A stretch of DNA of 63,023 bases from an uncultured Burkholderiales bacterium. Its GTDB lineage: Bacteria > Pseudomonadota > Gammaproteobacteria > Burkholderiales > Burkholderiaceae_C. Below are positions 28,265 to 38,326 of the stretch, in pieces (position 1 is the first letter of the stretch; each line of letters opens with the position of its first letter). Below the pieces are notes generated by a model that made no database searches, was not told where the DNA came from, and saw only the letters and a program-made list of their open reading frames with translations. The stretch covers positions 1 to 63,023 of the forward strand of contig CAIMTJ010000047.1 of assembly GCA_903844385.1 (NCBI GenBank), in the 5' to 3' direction. Position numbers and translations under genes: made by a program.

Positions 28265-29686
28265 TCAGGAAAACTGGCGAACATCGACAAAGTGCCCGTG
28301 AATGGCGGCGGCGGCGGCCATGGCGGGGGAGACCAAGTGGGTGCGCCCTCCAGCGCCTTGGCGGCCCTCAAAATTGCGGTTACTCGTGGAGGCACAGCGC
28401 TCTTGGGGCTCGAGCTTGTCGGCGTTCATGGCCAAGCACATGGAGCAACCCGGCTCGCGCCATTCAAAACCCGCGGCTTTGAAGATCACATCCAAGCCCT
28501 CGCGCTCGGCTTGTTCTTTGACCAAGCCAGAGCCGGGCACGATCAAAGCGAGCTTGACGTTTTTGGCCACTTTTTGCCCGATGTGTTTGACCACCCGAGC
28601 GGCGTCTCGCATGTCTTCGATGCGCGAGTTGGTGCATGACCCGATGAAGACCTTGTCGACATGGATGTCGGCGATCGCTTTACCAGGCTCGAGGCCCATG
28701 TAGACCAACGCGCGCTCGATGGCCAAGCGCTTGGCGGGGTCGCGCTCTTTGTCAGGATCGGGCACGATCGATGCAATATCGAGCACCATCTCAGGAGACG
28801 TTCCCCAGGTCACTTGGGGGGCAATGGCGCTGCCGTCCAAATCCACCACGGTGTCAAAATGCGCATCGTCGTCGGACTGCAATGTCTTCCAGTAGCTTGC
28901 GGCCAAGTCCCACTCCACGCCCTTGGGCGAGAGCAGTCGATCCTGGGTGTAGGCCAGCGTTTTTTCATCGACCGCGACCAAGCCCGCGCGAGCACCAGCT
29001 TCAATGGCCATGTTGCAAAGCGTCATGCGCCCCTCCATGGACAAGCCGCGGATCACACTGCCACCAAATTCAATCGTGTGGCCCGTGCCACCAGCCGTCC
29101 CAATGCGACCAATGATGGCGAGCACGACATCCTTGGCGGTACAGCCCTTGGCCAAGTTGCCGTTCACGCGCACCAGCATGTTCTTGGCTTTTTTGGCCAA
29201 CAGCGTTTGTGTGGCCAGCACGTGTTCGACTTCGCTCGTGCCGATGCCATGCGCCAAAGCGCCAAAGGCGCCATGCGTTGAGGTGTGCGAGTCTCCACAA
29301 ACAACGGTCATGCCGGGTAAGACCGCACCGTTTTCTGGGCCGATCACATGCACAATGCCTTGACGCTTGGAGAGAAAAGGGAAGTAGGCCGCAGCACCGT
29401 ATTCCTTCATGTTGTCATCCAAGGTGGTGACTTGCTCTTTGCTGATGGGGTCGGTGATGCCGTCGTATCCCAACTCCCAGCCTGTGGTGGGGGTGTTGTG
29501 GTCAGCCGTGGCCACGACGGAGCTGATGCGCCAGACCGGGCGATGGGCTTGTCTGAGCCCTTCATAAGCTTGTGGTGAGGTGACTTCATGCACCAAATGG
29601 CGATCGATGTAGAGCACGGCGGTGCCGTCTTCTTCGCTGTGCACCACGTGTTCGTCCCAAATCTTGTCGTAGAGCGTTCGTCCCAT
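28265..29686 (-). CDS. leuC: 3-isopropylmalate dehydratase large subunit
   Basis: 473 residues. Aconitase-family enzyme with a [4Fe-4S] cluster, ligated by the Cys in FIGSCTNSR and the pair in [26 protein letters not shown] is also typical. First gene of the leu run; about 200 bases separate it from gltA, including the gltA terminator. Confidence 0.97.
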   Translation of the reverse strand: MGRTLYDKIWDEHVVHSEEDGTAVLYIDRHLVHEVTSPQAYEGLRQAHRPVWRISSVVATADHNTPTTGWELGYDGITDPISKEQVTTLDDNMKEYGAAAYFPFLSKRQGIVHVIGPENGAVLPGMTVVCGDSHTSTHGAFGALAHGIGTSEVEHVLATQTLLAKKAKNMLVRVNGNLAKGCTAKDVVLAIIGRIGTAGGTGHTIEFGGSVIRGLSMEGRMTLCNMAIEAGARAGLVAVDEKTLAYTQDRLLSPKGVEWDLAASYWKTLQSDDDAHFDTVVDLDGSAIAPQVTWGTSPEMVLDIASIVPDPDKERDPAKRLAIERALVYMGLEPGKAIADIHVDKVFIGSCTNSRIEDMRDAARVVKHIGQKVAKNVKLALIVPGSGLVKEQAEREGLDVIFKAAGFEWREPGCSMCLAMNADKLEPQERCASTSNRNFEGRQGAGGRTHLVSPAMAAAAAIHGHFVDVRQFS

Positions 29687-29792
29687 GATGATTCTTCTTT
29701 CTTGCGCAACGGATAGAGGGTCTATTTTAGGCGTTAAGCGCCACTTTTGCTCTGAGCTGGCTAATTTTTCTCAAGGGTTTGCCATGGGACAC

Positions 29793-29826
29793 AAAAAAAG
29801 CGACCCCGATGCGTCGGGGTCGCTTT
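29793..29826 (-). terminator. Strong intrinsic terminator after gltA
   Basis: Thirteen-base-pair stem (29797-29809 with 29814-29826, core GCGACCCCGA / TCGGGGTCGC) with a 4-base loop, followed on the - strand by a T-run. It ends the sdh-gltA transcript and insulates leuC. Confidence 0.92.
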
Positions 29827-29894
29827 CATGCGGTGGTGTGCCTTGGGAAGGCCAAAAAATCAGCCTTTCTTCAACGCTGAGTCAGCGCTTGGCT

Positions 29895-31205
29895 TTAGCG
29901 CTTGGCAATGGGCTGCACGTCGCGACGCACGGCTCCTGTGAAGAGCTGACGAGGACGTCCAATTTTGTACTCGGGGTCGGCAATCATCTCATTGAGTTGA
30001 GCAATCCAGCCCACGGTTCTGGCCAGGGCAAAGATGCCCGTGAACATGTTGACCGGTACACCAATGGCGCGCTGCACGATGCCGGAGTAGAAGTCCACGT
30101 TGGGGTAGAGCTTTCTTTGCACGAAGTAGTCGTCTTCCAAGGCGATTTTTTCAACCGCTTTGGCCAACTTGAACAAGGGATCATTTTCCAGGCCCAACTC
30201 GGCCAAAACTTCGTTGCAGGTCTCTTGCATGAGCTTGGCACGGGGGTCGTAGTTTTTGTAAACACGGTGGCCAAAGCCCATGAGCTTGACGCTTGAGTTT
30301 TTGTCCTTGACTTGCTCCATGAATTCGCCCACTTTGGCCAAGCCACCGGCAGCTTGCAACTCACCGAGCATGTTCAAGCACGCTTCATTGGCGCCACCGT
30401 GCGCGGGGCCCCATAGACAAGCAACACCGGCTGCAATGGCGGCAAAGGGGTTGGTGCCAGACGAGCCGCAAAGGCGAACCGTGGAGGTGGAGGCATTTTG
30501 CTCATGGTCAGCGTGCAAAATAAAGATGCGGTCCAAGGCGCGCTCGAGCACGGGGTTGACCACATAATCTTCACAAGGATTGCCAAACATCATGCGCAAA
30601 AAGTTACCCGCATAGCTCAGTTCGTTTCTGGGGTAAAGGTGGGGTTGGCCAATGCTGTATTTGTAAGCCATGGCGACCAAGGTGGGCATTTTGGCAATCA
30701 AGCGGATGGCTGAGATGGCGCGATGCTCTGGATTGTTGATATCGGTGCTGTCGTGGTAAAAGGCCGAGAGTGCCCCCACCAAGCCCGTCATCACGGCCAT
30801 GGGGTGGGCGTCGCGCCTGAAGCCGCGCAAAAAGAAATGCATCTGTTCATTGACCATGGTGTGCTGAGTCACCAAGTGAGAGAACTCATGCTTTTGAGTG
30901 GCGTTGGGTAGATCGCCTTTCAGGAGCAAAAAGCAAGTCTCCATGAAGTTGCACTCGGTGGCCAACTGCTCGATGGGGTAGCCGCGGTAGAGCAACTCGC
31001 CTTTGTCGCCATCAATGTAGGTGATGCTCGATTCGCACGAAGCCGTGGACAAAAAACCTGGATCGTAAGTGAACATGCCCGACTGGCCGTAAAGTTTACG
31101 AATATCGATCACATCCGGGCCAATCGTGCCGTGGTAGACCGGCATCTCAACGTTGGGTGCCCCATTGCTGAACGATAAAGTGGCTTTGTAATTAGCGAGG
31201 TTCAT
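29895..31205 (-). CDS. gltA: Citrate synthase
   Basis: 436 residues from ATG 31205 with AAGGA upstream; longer frames reach into the preceding gap without family support. It condenses oxaloacetate and acetyl-CoA. Visible signatures are the N-terminal [13 protein letters not shown] segment, the [11 protein letters not shown] histidine loop, [14 protein letters not shown], and the C-terminal [13 protein letters not shown]. Type I (hexameric, NADH-sensitive) length. Last gene of sdhCDAB-sdhE-gltA. Confidence 0.97.
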   Translation of the reverse strand: MNLANYKATLSFSNGAPNVEMPVYHGTIGPDVIDIRKLYGQSGMFTYDPGFLSTASCESSITYIDGDKGELLYRGYPIEQLATECNFMETCFLLLKGDLPNATQKHEFSHLVTQHTMVNEQMHFFLRGFRRDAHPMAVMTGLVGALSAFYHDSTDINNPEHRAISAIRLIAKMPTLVAMAYKYSIGQPHLYPRNELSYAGNFLRMMFGNPCEDYVVNPVLERALDRIFILHADHEQNASTSTVRLCGSSGTNPFAAIAAGVACLWGPAHGGANEACLNMLGELQAAGGLAKVGEFMEQVKDKNSSVKLMGFGHRVYKNYDPRAKLMQETCNEVLAELGLENDPLFKLAKAVEKIALEDDYFVQRKLYPNVDFYSGIVQRAIGVPVNMFTGIFALARTVGWIAQLNEMIADPEYKIGRPRQLFTGAVRRDVQPIAKR

Positions 31206-31259
31206 GATTGCATTTTCCTTTGTCTTTTGGGGGCGCCCAAACCTTGGGCCTGACACATC

Positions 31260-31556
31260 TTAGCGCCTGAGCATATTCAACACCCGATCGCGCTCAGGTG
31301 TAAAAAATGAAGGCTCAAGCTCATTTCTTTTGAGCAATAAATCCAACAAGTCGTTATCCGACAGATCCATTAAATCATACAAGGCTTGGGCTTGTGAAAC
31401 AGTCAAGTTTTGTGCGTATTGCTCAAAAAAAGCTTGGATCAATAAGTCGTTTTCAAGGAGACCTCGCCGACAACGCCAGCGCAATTTACTGTATTCCCGA
31501 GCACCCAAAGGGGCTTGGGGATCCAATCCTTGCAAGAAAGTGTCGATCACGTTCAT
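31260..31556 (-). CDS. sdhE: Succinate dehydrogenase flavinylation factor SdhE
   Basis: 98 residues. It promotes covalent attachment of FAD to SdhA. The conserved RGLLE motif is at 31-35 (family motif RGxxE), followed by the five-helix fold with LYDLMDLSDNDLLDLL. It lies between sdhB and gltA, as in many proteobacteria. Confidence 0.93.
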   Translation of the reverse strand: MNVIDTFLQGLDPQAPLGAREYSKLRWRCRRGLLENDLLIQAFFEQYAQNLTVSQAQALYDLMDLSDNDLLDLLLKRNELEPSFFTPERDRVLNMLRR

Positions 31557-31606
31557 GGCAGCAGGGCGCGAGGTGAGGGGTCAATCAGCGGGTGGAACTC
31601 GAGCGC

Positions 31607-32311
31607 TTAAATGGCGCGACGAACCATCAACTCTTTGATCTTGCCAATCGCTTGTGTGGGGTTCAAGCCCTTGGGACACACGTCCACACAGTTCATGATG
31701 GTGTGGCAGCGAAAGAGTCGGTACGGGTCTTCCAGGTTGTCGAGTCGCTCACCAGTGGCTTGATCTCGGCTGTCGGCAATGAAACGGTAGGCTTGCAAAA
31801 GACCGGCAGGGCCGACAAACTTGTCTGGGTTCCACCAAAACGAGGGGCAGCTCGTGGAGCAGCTCGCGCACAAAATGCACTCGTATAAACCATTGAGCTC
31901 ATCGCGCTCCTCAGGTGACTGTAAGCGCTCCTTCTCAGGGGGCAGTGTGTCGTTGACCAAATACGGCTTGATGGAGTGGTATTGCTTGAAAAACTGCGTC
32001 ATGTCCACGATCAAGTCACGCACAACGGGCAGACCTGGCAGGGGCTTGAGCACGATGGTTTGGGGCAGACTCAGCATATTGGTGAGGCATGCCAGACCAT
32101 TTTTACCGTTGATGTTCATGGCATCTGAGCCACAGACGCCTTCGCGGCAAGAGCGGCGAAAGGAGATGCTGGGATCGAGTTGTTTGAGTTTCATCAGCAC
32201 ATCTAGGAGCATGCGTTCATGCCCATCGAGTTCGATTTGGATGGTCTGCATGTAGGGCTTGGCATCTTTGTCGGGATCGTAGCGGTAGATCTGAAATGTA
32301 CGGGTTTGCAT
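31607..32311 (-). CDS. sdhB: Succinate dehydrogenase iron-sulfur subunit
   Basis: 234 residues from ATG 32311. It carries electrons from FAD to quinone. The [2Fe-2S] ligands lie in SCREGVCGSDA and GLACLT; the [4Fe-4S] and [3Fe-4S] ligands in [12 protein letters not shown] and CVDVCPKGL. The start codon follows sdhA by 55 bases. Confidence 0.97.
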   Translation of the reverse strand: MQTRTFQIYRYDPDKDAKPYMQTIQIELDGHERMLLDVLMKLKQLDPSISFRRSCREGVCGSDAMNINGKNGLACLTNMLSLPQTIVLKPLPGLPVVRDLIVDMTQFFKQYHSIKPYLVNDTLPPEKERLQSPEERDELNGLYECILCASCSTSCPSFWWNPDKFVGPAGLLQAYRFIADSRDQATGERLDNLEDPYRLFRCHTIMNCVDVCPKGLNPTQAIGKIKELMVRRAI

Positions 32312-32366
32312 AAAGTGCTCCAAGGGACAATGGGGGGGGAGAATTCGGTGAGGGACTTGGGAGAAA

Positions 32367-34163
32367 TTAGAAGGTGCGAACTTTCAGCTCAATGCTCTCA
32401 ACCGTGAGCGGCTTCATGTTCACGGGCTTGTAGCTCAAGCGGTTGCCCTCGGAGTACCACAAGCTGTGCTTGAGCCACTCTTCGTCGTTTCTGCCGTTGG
32501 GGTGGGCTGGGCTGTCGGCATAGTCGTCCACGGTGTGCGCGCCTCGGCTCTCGTGGCGAGCGGCGGCTGAGACCATGGTGGACTGCGCGCATTCAATCAA
32601 GTTGTCAACTTCCAAGGCCTCGATGCGAGCGGTGTTGAAGACTTTGGAGTGGTCCTTGAGGCCAATGTTCTTGGTGCGCTCCCTGAGTTCGGCGATCTTT
32701 TGCACGCCTTCGTCCATGACCGCTTGGGTGCGGAAAACGCCAGCGTGCTCTTGCATGGCCGAGCGAATATCGTCGGCCACCACTTGGGCGTATTCGCCGT
32801 TGGTGTTGGCCTCCAAACGGGCCACCCGTGAACGGGTGAAGTCGGCCGCATCTTTGGGCAAGGGTTTGTGGTTTTTGGTGGTGCGGTGAAAGTCAATGAT
32901 GTGGTTGCCCGCGGCGCGTCCAAAGACCAATAAGTCGAGCAACGAGTTGGTGCCCAAGCGGTTGGCGCCATGAACGGACACGCAAGAGCACTCTCCCACG
33001 GCATAAAGTCCTTGAACGGGCTCGTTGTGGTTGCTGCCCGATTGGGTGACCACTTGGCCGTGGATGTTGGTGGGAATTCCCCCCATTTGGTAATGGATGG
33101 TGGGCACCACGGGAATGGCTTCTTTGGTGATGTCCACGTTGGCGAAATTGAGTCCAATCTCGTACACCGAGGGCAGGCGTTTCATGATGGTCTCTGCGCC
33201 CAAGTGATCGAGTTTCAACAGCACATAGTCTTTGTTGGGACCGCAGCCTCGACCCTCTTTGATCTCTTGGTCCATGGAGCGCGAGACAAAGTCCCTGGGC
33301 GCCAAGTCCTTGAGTGTTGGAGCGTAGCGCTCCATGAAGCGCTCGCCATTGGAGTTGAGCAAAATGGCGCCCTCACCGCGGCAGCCTTCGGTGAGCAGCA
33401 CACCAGCACCCGCCACACCTGTGGGGTGGAATTGCCAAAACTCCATGTCTTCGAGTGGAATACCTGCCCGTGCGGCCATGCCAAGACCGTCGCCTGTGTT
33501 GATGAAGGCGTTGGTGGAGGCTTTGAAGATGCGACCCGCGCCGCCGGTGGCCAAAAGCACTGTTTTGGCTTGCAAGATGTACATCTCGCCCGTTTCCATC
33601 TCTAAAGCGGTGACGCCCACCACATCGCCTTCTTGGTCGCGGATGATGTCGAGTGCCATCCATTCGACAAAGAAACTGGTTTTGGCTTGTACGTTTTGCT
33701 GGTACAGGGTGTGCAGCATGGCATGCCCCGTGCGGTCGGCCGCAGCACAGGCGCGCTGAACGGGCTTTTCGCCATAATTGGCGGTGTGTCCACCAAAGGG
33801 GCGCTGGTAGATGGTGCCATCTGGGTTGCGGTCAAAGGGCATGCCCATGTGTTCCAAGTCATAGACCGCATGGGGGGCTTCACGGCACATGAACTCAATC
33901 GCGTCTTGGTCGCCCAGCCAGTCCGAGCCCTTGACGGTGTCGTAAAAATGATAGTGCCAGTTGTCCTCAGACATATTGCCCAATGACGCACCAATGCCCC
34001 CTTGAGCAGCAACCGTGTGCGATCGAGTGGGGAAGACTTTGGAGAGCACGGCCACATTGAGTCCAGCACGGGCGAGTTGAAGAGAGGCGCGCATGCCTGA
34101 ACCACCGGCGCCCACAATGACAACGTCAAATTTGCGCTGCACCATTGAATGTGTTGAGGTCAT
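32367..34163 (-). CDS. sdhA: Succinate dehydrogenase flavoprotein subunit
   Basis: 598 residues. Oxidises succinate. FAD-binding GAGGSGM is near residue 17 and the His that binds FAD covalently in RSHTVAAQGG. The FHPTG segment, HGANRLG and the catalytic RGEGA/ERYAP region follow. Matures with SdhE encoded downstream. Confidence 0.97.
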   Translation of the reverse strand: MTSTHSMVQRKFDVVIVGAGGSGMRASLQLARAGLNVAVLSKVFPTRSHTVAAQGGIGASLGNMSEDNWHYHFYDTVKGSDWLGDQDAIEFMCREAPHAVYDLEHMGMPFDRNPDGTIYQRPFGGHTANYGEKPVQRACAAADRTGHAMLHTLYQQNVQAKTSFFVEWMALDIIRDQEGDVVGVTALEMETGEMYILQAKTVLLATGGAGRIFKASTNAFINTGDGLGMAARAGIPLEDMEFWQFHPTGVAGAGVLLTEGCRGEGAILLNSNGERFMERYAPTLKDLAPRDFVSRSMDQEIKEGRGCGPNKDYVLLKLDHLGAETIMKRLPSVYEIGLNFANVDITKEAIPVVPTIHYQMGGIPTNIHGQVVTQSGSNHNEPVQGLYAVGECSCVSVHGANRLGTNSLLDLLVFGRAAGNHIIDFHRTTKNHKPLPKDAADFTRSRVARLEANTNGEYAQVVADDIRSAMQEHAGVFRTQAVMDEGVQKIAELRERTKNIGLKDHSKVFNTARIEALEVDNLIECAQSTMVSAAARHESRGAHTVDDYADSPAHPNGRNDEEWLKHSLWYSEGNRLSYKPVNMKPLTVESIELKVRTF

Positions 34164-34166
34164 AAC

Positions 34167-34532
34167 TTAGAGTCTCCAAAGAACTTGAATTGCCCAGCCC
34201 ATGCATGCGATGAGCCAAACCAGGGTGAAAATTTGCAAAACCAAGCGCATGCCCACAGGCTGGACATAATCCATCCAAATGTCTCTCATGCCCACCCAAG
34301 CGTGGTAGGCCAGCGATAAAATCACGGTGAAAGTAATGGCTTTCATCCATTGGCTGCTGAAAATACCTGCCCACTTGTCATAACCAATGTCCCCTTTGGT
34401 GAGGAGAACCTGGGCCAATAGCAATAAAGTGAATAAGGCCATGATGGCGGCCGTGACCCGTTGGGCCAACCAGTCTCTCAAGCCGTAGTGGGCACCGACA
34501 ACGATGCGTTTTGATCCGTAATTGACTGACAT
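34167..34532 (-). CDS. sdhD: Succinate dehydrogenase membrane anchor subunit SdhD
   Basis: 121 residues from ATG 34532. Three membrane helices. The haem/quinone-region signature YHAWVGMRDIWMDY is in the middle. Three bases separate it from sdhA. Confidence 0.93.
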   Translation of the reverse strand: MSVNYGSKRIVVGAHYGLRDWLAQRVTAAIMALFTLLLLAQVLLTKGDIGYDKWAGIFSSQWMKAITFTVILSLAYHAWVGMRDIWMDYVQPVGMRLVLQIFTLVWLIACMGWAIQVLWRL

Positions 34533-34581
34533 GTCTAAATCTCCTGAAAATAAATGGGGTGGGTTGGTGGTACCAAAGCGC

Positions 34582-35013
34582 TCAGTACAAACCAAATAGC
34601 TTGGCCCCAAGAATGACCGTGAGCCCCAGGCTGAGCACCAACGTGACCACGGCACTTTGGTGCCCAAAGGTCTTGTCTACAGCGTGGTGGGTGTCCATGT
34701 ACAAATGCCTCACGCCAGCGCACAAATGGTGCAAATAGGACCAAATGAGTCCCAAGACCACCAGTTTCACGAACCACGCGGGAATGAAGCCCACGCCGAT
34801 TTGAAAAACCGAGGAAAAGCGCGAAAACGAAATCTCTGAAGAGACCGACACATCAAACAACCAGATGATGAGCGGCAACAACAAAAACATCACGGCACCA
34901 CTCACGCGGTGCAAGATCGACACCCAACCGGCCGCGGGCAAGCGGTAGGTGGGCAAATCTTTCAGGGCATTGATGTTCCTGAAGATGGGGCGTTTTTTGG
35001 CAATCTCGGTCAT
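34582..35013 (-). CDS. sdhC: Succinate dehydrogenase cytochrome b556 subunit SdhC
   Basis: 143 residues from ATG 35013. Three transmembrane helices. SILHRVSGAVMF is the quinone-site signature and HHLCAGVRHLYMDT carries the haem His. First gene of the sdh run; the promoter is likely in the 157 bases upstream. Confidence 0.94.
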   Translation of the reverse strand: MTEIAKKRPIFRNINALKDLPTYRLPAAGWVSILHRVSGAVMFLLLPLIIWLFDVSVSSEISFSRFSSVFQIGVGFIPAWFVKLVVLGLIWSYLHHLCAGVRHLYMDTHHAVDKTFGHQSAVVTLVLSLGLTVILGAKLFGLY

Positions 35014-35075
35014 ACAAAAGCTCTTTCTTGTTTTACTGGAATTGAAAGTCAAGTCCCAATGGATTTCAAAATTCT

Positions 35076-35088
35076 ATTGCAATGCAAT
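35076..35088. promoter_or_regulatory. 13-bp palindrome upstream of sdhC
   Basis: ATTGCA-A-TGCAAT, a perfect inverted repeat centred about 70 bases before the sdhC start, in an AT-rich interval. A possible operator for a TCA-cycle regulator; the protein is not known. It does not resemble the GTCTT...AAGAC element between gntR and mdh. Confidence 0.35.
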
Positions 35089-35170
35089 ATGAAATGAACT
35101 CTAGCGGGCGCAAAAGGGTTAAAAATAAACATAGATGCTGGTTATTTTTTGTTTTTTGAAGTCTTTCGGA

Positions 35171-36082
35171 TTAGTTCAGCTCGTTTTGGTAGTGGTGGTG
35201 ATCGGTGCGATAAATTGCTTTGCGCAACTCCATGGGAATATCTTGGTAGGTGTAGGAAATGCGTTGCACACTCAGCAGTGCACTACCAAGGGGGACTTCC
35301 AAGAGTGTTGCATCCTTGGTGCTTGCGCTCACGGCTCGGATTTTTTCCTGTGCTTTCACCATGCGAACCCCGTAGGTGGTTTCAAAAAGCGCGTAGGTCG
35401 GTCCAGGATAAAGTCTGAGCTCTTCGGTGTGCAAACCCTTGAAGGGGTTTTGCGGTAAGTACAGGTCTTCCAAGATGGTGGGCTTGTGAGCAAATGACAA
35501 AATTCGACGGATATGCACGACCCCATCTCCCTTTTTGAGCTCCAAGTTGTGTGCAACTTCGACGCTCGCCTTGACCCGTTTGCACCACAAAATATGGCGC
35601 GAAGGTGGGATGTTGGGTTTGGACAGCGGACTGGGGTCGTCGGGCACCAATTTTAAAAATCGGTATTGAACCCCGACTTCGTGATGGGTGGCAACAAAGG
35701 TGCCCACGCCTTGGCGGCGAATGAGCAAATTGTCCATGGCCAACTCATCAATGGCTTTACGCACCGTGCCTTGGCTGACTTGGTAGCGCGAGGCCAACTC
35801 GATCTCGCTGGGGATGGGCTCTGCAGGGCGCCATTCGCCAGCTTTCAGGCTTTGCAAAATCAAGGCTTTGATCTGTTGATAAAGCGGGCTAAACAAGGGG
35901 ATGGCATGGGCCGCTTTGATGGGCTTGGGGTCGTCAACGGTGGGCGCCTTGGCGCCTAGGCGAGCCCGGGGAAGGGGGGTGGCCTTGGGCGACTGCTCGT
36001 GACTCAAGCGCTGGGTCCTCTCACGCTCGCTTGGCAATGCCTCTCGGGCCGAGTCGACTGCAAAGGGGTTGGGGGCGTTCAT
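35171..36082 (-). CDS. GntR/HutC-family transcriptional regulator with UTRA domain
   Basis: 303 residues. A basic, Pro-rich N-terminal tail of about 60 residues precedes a winged helix at about 65-130 (IPSEIELASRYQVSQGTVRKAIDEL). The ligand-binding UTRA domain lies at about 150-295 and includes HIRRILSF and the RISYTYQDIPMELRKAIYRTD end. Its position between the sdh run and the divergent mdh-acnB run suggests it controls TCA genes, perhaps through a carboxylate ligand. The ligand is not deducible from sequence. Confidence 0.88.
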   Translation of the reverse strand: MNAPNPFAVDSAREALPSERERTQRLSHEQSPKATPLPRARLGAKAPTVDDPKPIKAAHAIPLFSPLYQQIKALILQSLKAGEWRPAEPIPSEIELASRYQVSQGTVRKAIDELAMDNLLIRRQGVGTFVATHHEVGVQYRFLKLVPDDPSPLSKPNIPPSRHILWCKRVKASVEVAHNLELKKGDGVVHIRRILSFAHKPTILEDLYLPQNPFKGLHTEELRLYPGPTYALFETTYGVRMVKAQEKIRAVSASTKDATLLEVPLGSALLSVQRISYTYQDIPMELRKAIYRTDHHHYQNELN

Positions 36083-36155
36083 GGCAAAAGACGGCCTGCG
36101 TTGTGGAGGTTGGTGGTTCGGTCTGCACTAAAACGGTGCTCTATTGATGGCCTCA

Positions 36156-36180
36156 TTATAATACCAGTCTTCTATAAGAC
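36156..36180. promoter_or_regulatory. Divergent gntR/mdh promoter core with GntR-type operator
   Basis: ATTATAAT at 36156-36163 is palindromic and offers a TATAAT -10 box on both strands. Immediately to the right is GTCTT-CTAT-AAGAC at 36167-36180, an inverted repeat with the GT...AC ends typical of GntR-family operators. It would overlap the start of mdh transcription and the spacer of the gntR promoter. I infer autoregulation of gntR and control of mdh. Confidence 0.5.
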
Positions 36181-36273
36181 AGAAGAGCTTCGAGCGGGCC
36201 TTTTAGGCGTTACACTTGAGGGTGAAGACCACCGTGTCATTTTTTCTTTTATTTTTTCAATTGGAGTGATCTC

Positions 36274-37260
36274 ATGAGTAAAAAGCCTGTGCACGTTGCG
36301 GTAACTGGAGCGGCCGGTCAAATTGGGTATGCCTTGTTGTTTCGCATTGCTTCAGGCGAGATGCTCGGACACGATCAACCGGTCATCCTCCAACTCTTGG
36401 AAGTTCCCGACGAAAAGGCCCAAAAAGCACTCAAGGGCGTCATGATGGAGCTCGAAGATTGTGCTTTCCCGCTGCTCTCCAATATGCACGCCTATGACAA
36501 CCCGACAGCGGCCTTCAAGGACACGGATTACGCTTTGTTGGTGGGTGCTCGCCCGCGCGGCCCAGGCATGGAGCGTGCTGACTTGTTGGCCGCCAATGCT
36601 CAAATTTTTACCGCCCAAGGCAAAGCCCTGAATGCCAGCGCATCCCGAGATGTTCGCGTCTTGGTCGTGGGCAACCCTGCCAATACCAATGCCTACATTG
36701 CCATGAAGAGTGCGCCTGATTTGCCGCGCGAGAACTTCACCGCCATGCTGCGTTTGGATCACAACCGTGCGGCCAGTCAAGTGGCCCTCAAAACAGGCCA
36801 TGCCGTTGGCGATATTGAGAAATTGTGCGTTTGGGGTAACCACTCTCCCACCATGTATGCAGACTACCGGTTTGCCACCATCGCCGGCAAGCCCGTCAAA
36901 GACATGATCAACGACCAAGAATGGAACGCCAATGTGTTCTTGCCTACCGTTGGCAAACGCGGTGCAGCCATCATTGATGCGCGCGGATTGTCCTCTGCGG
37001 CGTCGGCGGCCAATGCGGCCATTGATCACATGCACGACTGGGCCTTGGGCACCCACGGTCACTGGGTCACCATGGGTATCCCTTCCAATGGCTGGTACGG
37101 CATTCCCAAAGACACCATGTTTGGTTTTCCTGTGACTTGTGAAGGTGGGAAATACCATGTGGTCGAGAACTTGCCCATTGACGAGTTCAGCCAGACTTGC
37201 ATCAACAAGACGCTCAAAGAACTCCAAGACGAGCAAGCGGGCGTGGCCCATTTGATTTGA
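36274..37260 (+). CDS. mdh: Malate dehydrogenase
   Basis: 328 residues. NAD-dependent malate/oxaloacetate conversion. The nucleotide loop TGAAGQIGY is near residue 11; [14 protein letters not shown] carries the substrate arginines and [11 protein letters not shown] the catalytic His. It is of the cytosolic-eukaryote-like type common in betaproteobacteria. Starts the mdh - citE-like - MliC-like - acnB run. Confidence 0.97.
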   Translation: MSKKPVHVAVTGAAGQIGYALLFRIASGEMLGHDQPVILQLLEVPDEKAQKALKGVMMELEDCAFPLLSNMHAYDNPTAAFKDTDYALLVGARPRGPGMERADLLAANAQIFTAQGKALNASASRDVRVLVVGNPANTNAYIAMKSAPDLPRENFTAMLRLDHNRAASQVALKTGHAVGDIEKLCVWGNHSPTMYADYRFATIAGKPVKDMINDQEWNANVFLPTVGKRGAAIIDARGLSSAASAANAAIDHMHDWALGTHGHWVTMGIPSNGWYGIPKDTMFGFPVTCEGGKYHVVENLPIDEFSQTCINKTLKELQDEQAGVAHLI

Positions 37261-37321
37261 GGCTTCACCTCCGCTTGAAGACCGACCAAAGCGCCATGTT
37301 CGCTCATTTGCTGCTCACCCC

Positions 37322-38326
37322 ATGAGGCACCCCCGTGACGTGTTGCTCGGTGCACAGGCCGCTCGCGTGCGTTTGCCCGTGTGTGACCATTACAGTGGTG
37401 TGCTCGCGCGCATGGAAAAGAGTCTGCTGCTGCAGTCCCAGATGATCAAGGCCTTGGGTGCTTGCGTCTTTGATGTCACCTTGGATTGTGAAGATGGCGC
37501 GAGTGTGGGCGCCGAGCGCGATCACGCTTTGCTCGTGAGCGAGTTGATTGCCAAGCGAGGTCCACTCGCAAGAGTGGCCGCTCGCATCCACGCCGTGGAC
37601 CATTCGCATTTTGAAGAGGACGTGGAGTTGATCGTGGGCTCGGTGGGCTCACTGATGAGCCATGTGATGATTCCCAAAGTGGAGAGTGTCCAAGACATCC
37701 AAACGGTGGTCCAAGCTTTAGACCGAGTGGGCGCTCATCAATTGCCCATCCACGCGCTCATTGAGTCACCCCAAGCCGTGCATCAAGCCTTTGATATTGC
37801 CGCCCATCCCAGGGTTGAGTCTTTGAGTTTTGGGTTGATGGATTTTGTGTCTTCCCATGCGGGTGCCATTCCCGAGTGGGGCATGACGATGTCGGGTCAA
37901 TTCAAGCACCCCTTGATTGTTCGAGCCAAAATGGAAATTGCCAGTGCTTGTCACGCCCATGGCAAAACGCCCGCTCACGGCGTGGTGACCGAGATCAATG
38001 ACCTCGCCTCAATTGAGCAAAGTGCAGCAGAGGCTCACGAGCGTTTGGGCTATCCCCGAATGTGGAGCATCCATCCATCGCAAATTGAGCCCATTATTGC
38101 GGCCATGACGCCCAGCCAAGATGCCATTCAAGAGGCCAGCGCCATTGTGTTGGCCGCTCTAGAGGCCGATTGGGGACCCATACGCTTTGAGGGTCGTTTG
38201 CACGACCGCGCGAGTTTTCGCTATTACTGGCAAGTTCTCGAGCGCGCCCATGACACGGCTCGACCCATGCCGCCACAATCACAGATCTTTTTTGAGCCAG
38301 AGTTTGGCCAGGGAGTGAGCGCATGA
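37322..38326 (+). CDS. HpcH/HpaI aldolase / citrate-lyase-beta-like CoA ester lyase
   Basis: 334 residues. TIM-barrel of the CitE family: TLDCEDGAS carries the metal-binding acidic residues and the HVMIPKVES strand follows. Next come LIESPQAV and SIHPSQI, the family's phosphate/CoA-binding end. The exact substrate (malyl-CoA, citramalyl-CoA or another) cannot be read from motifs. The gene lies between mdh and acnB, as in related genomes, and its stop overlaps the next start by 4 bases. Confidence 0.85.
   Translation: MRHPRDVLLGAQAARVRLPVCDHYSGVLARMEKSLLLQSQMIKALGACVFDVTLDCEDGASVGAERDHALLVSELIAKRGPLARVAARIHAVDHSHFEEDVELIVGSVGSLMSHVMIPKVESVQDIQTVVQALDRVGAHQLPIHALIESPQAVHQAFDIAAHPRVESLSFGLMDFVSSHAGAIPEWGMTMSGQFKHPLIVRAKMEIASACHAHGKTPAHGVVTEINDLASIEQSAAEAHERLGYPRMWSIHPSQIEPIIAAMTPSQDAIQEASAIVLAALEADWGPIRFEGRLHDRASFRYYWQVLERAHDTARPMPPQSQIFFEPEFGQGVSA

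Noticed and set aside
36352-37251. 299-codon open frame opposite mdh
   Set aside because: Antisense shadow of mdh with no domain and composition that mirrors the codon bias of the sense strand.
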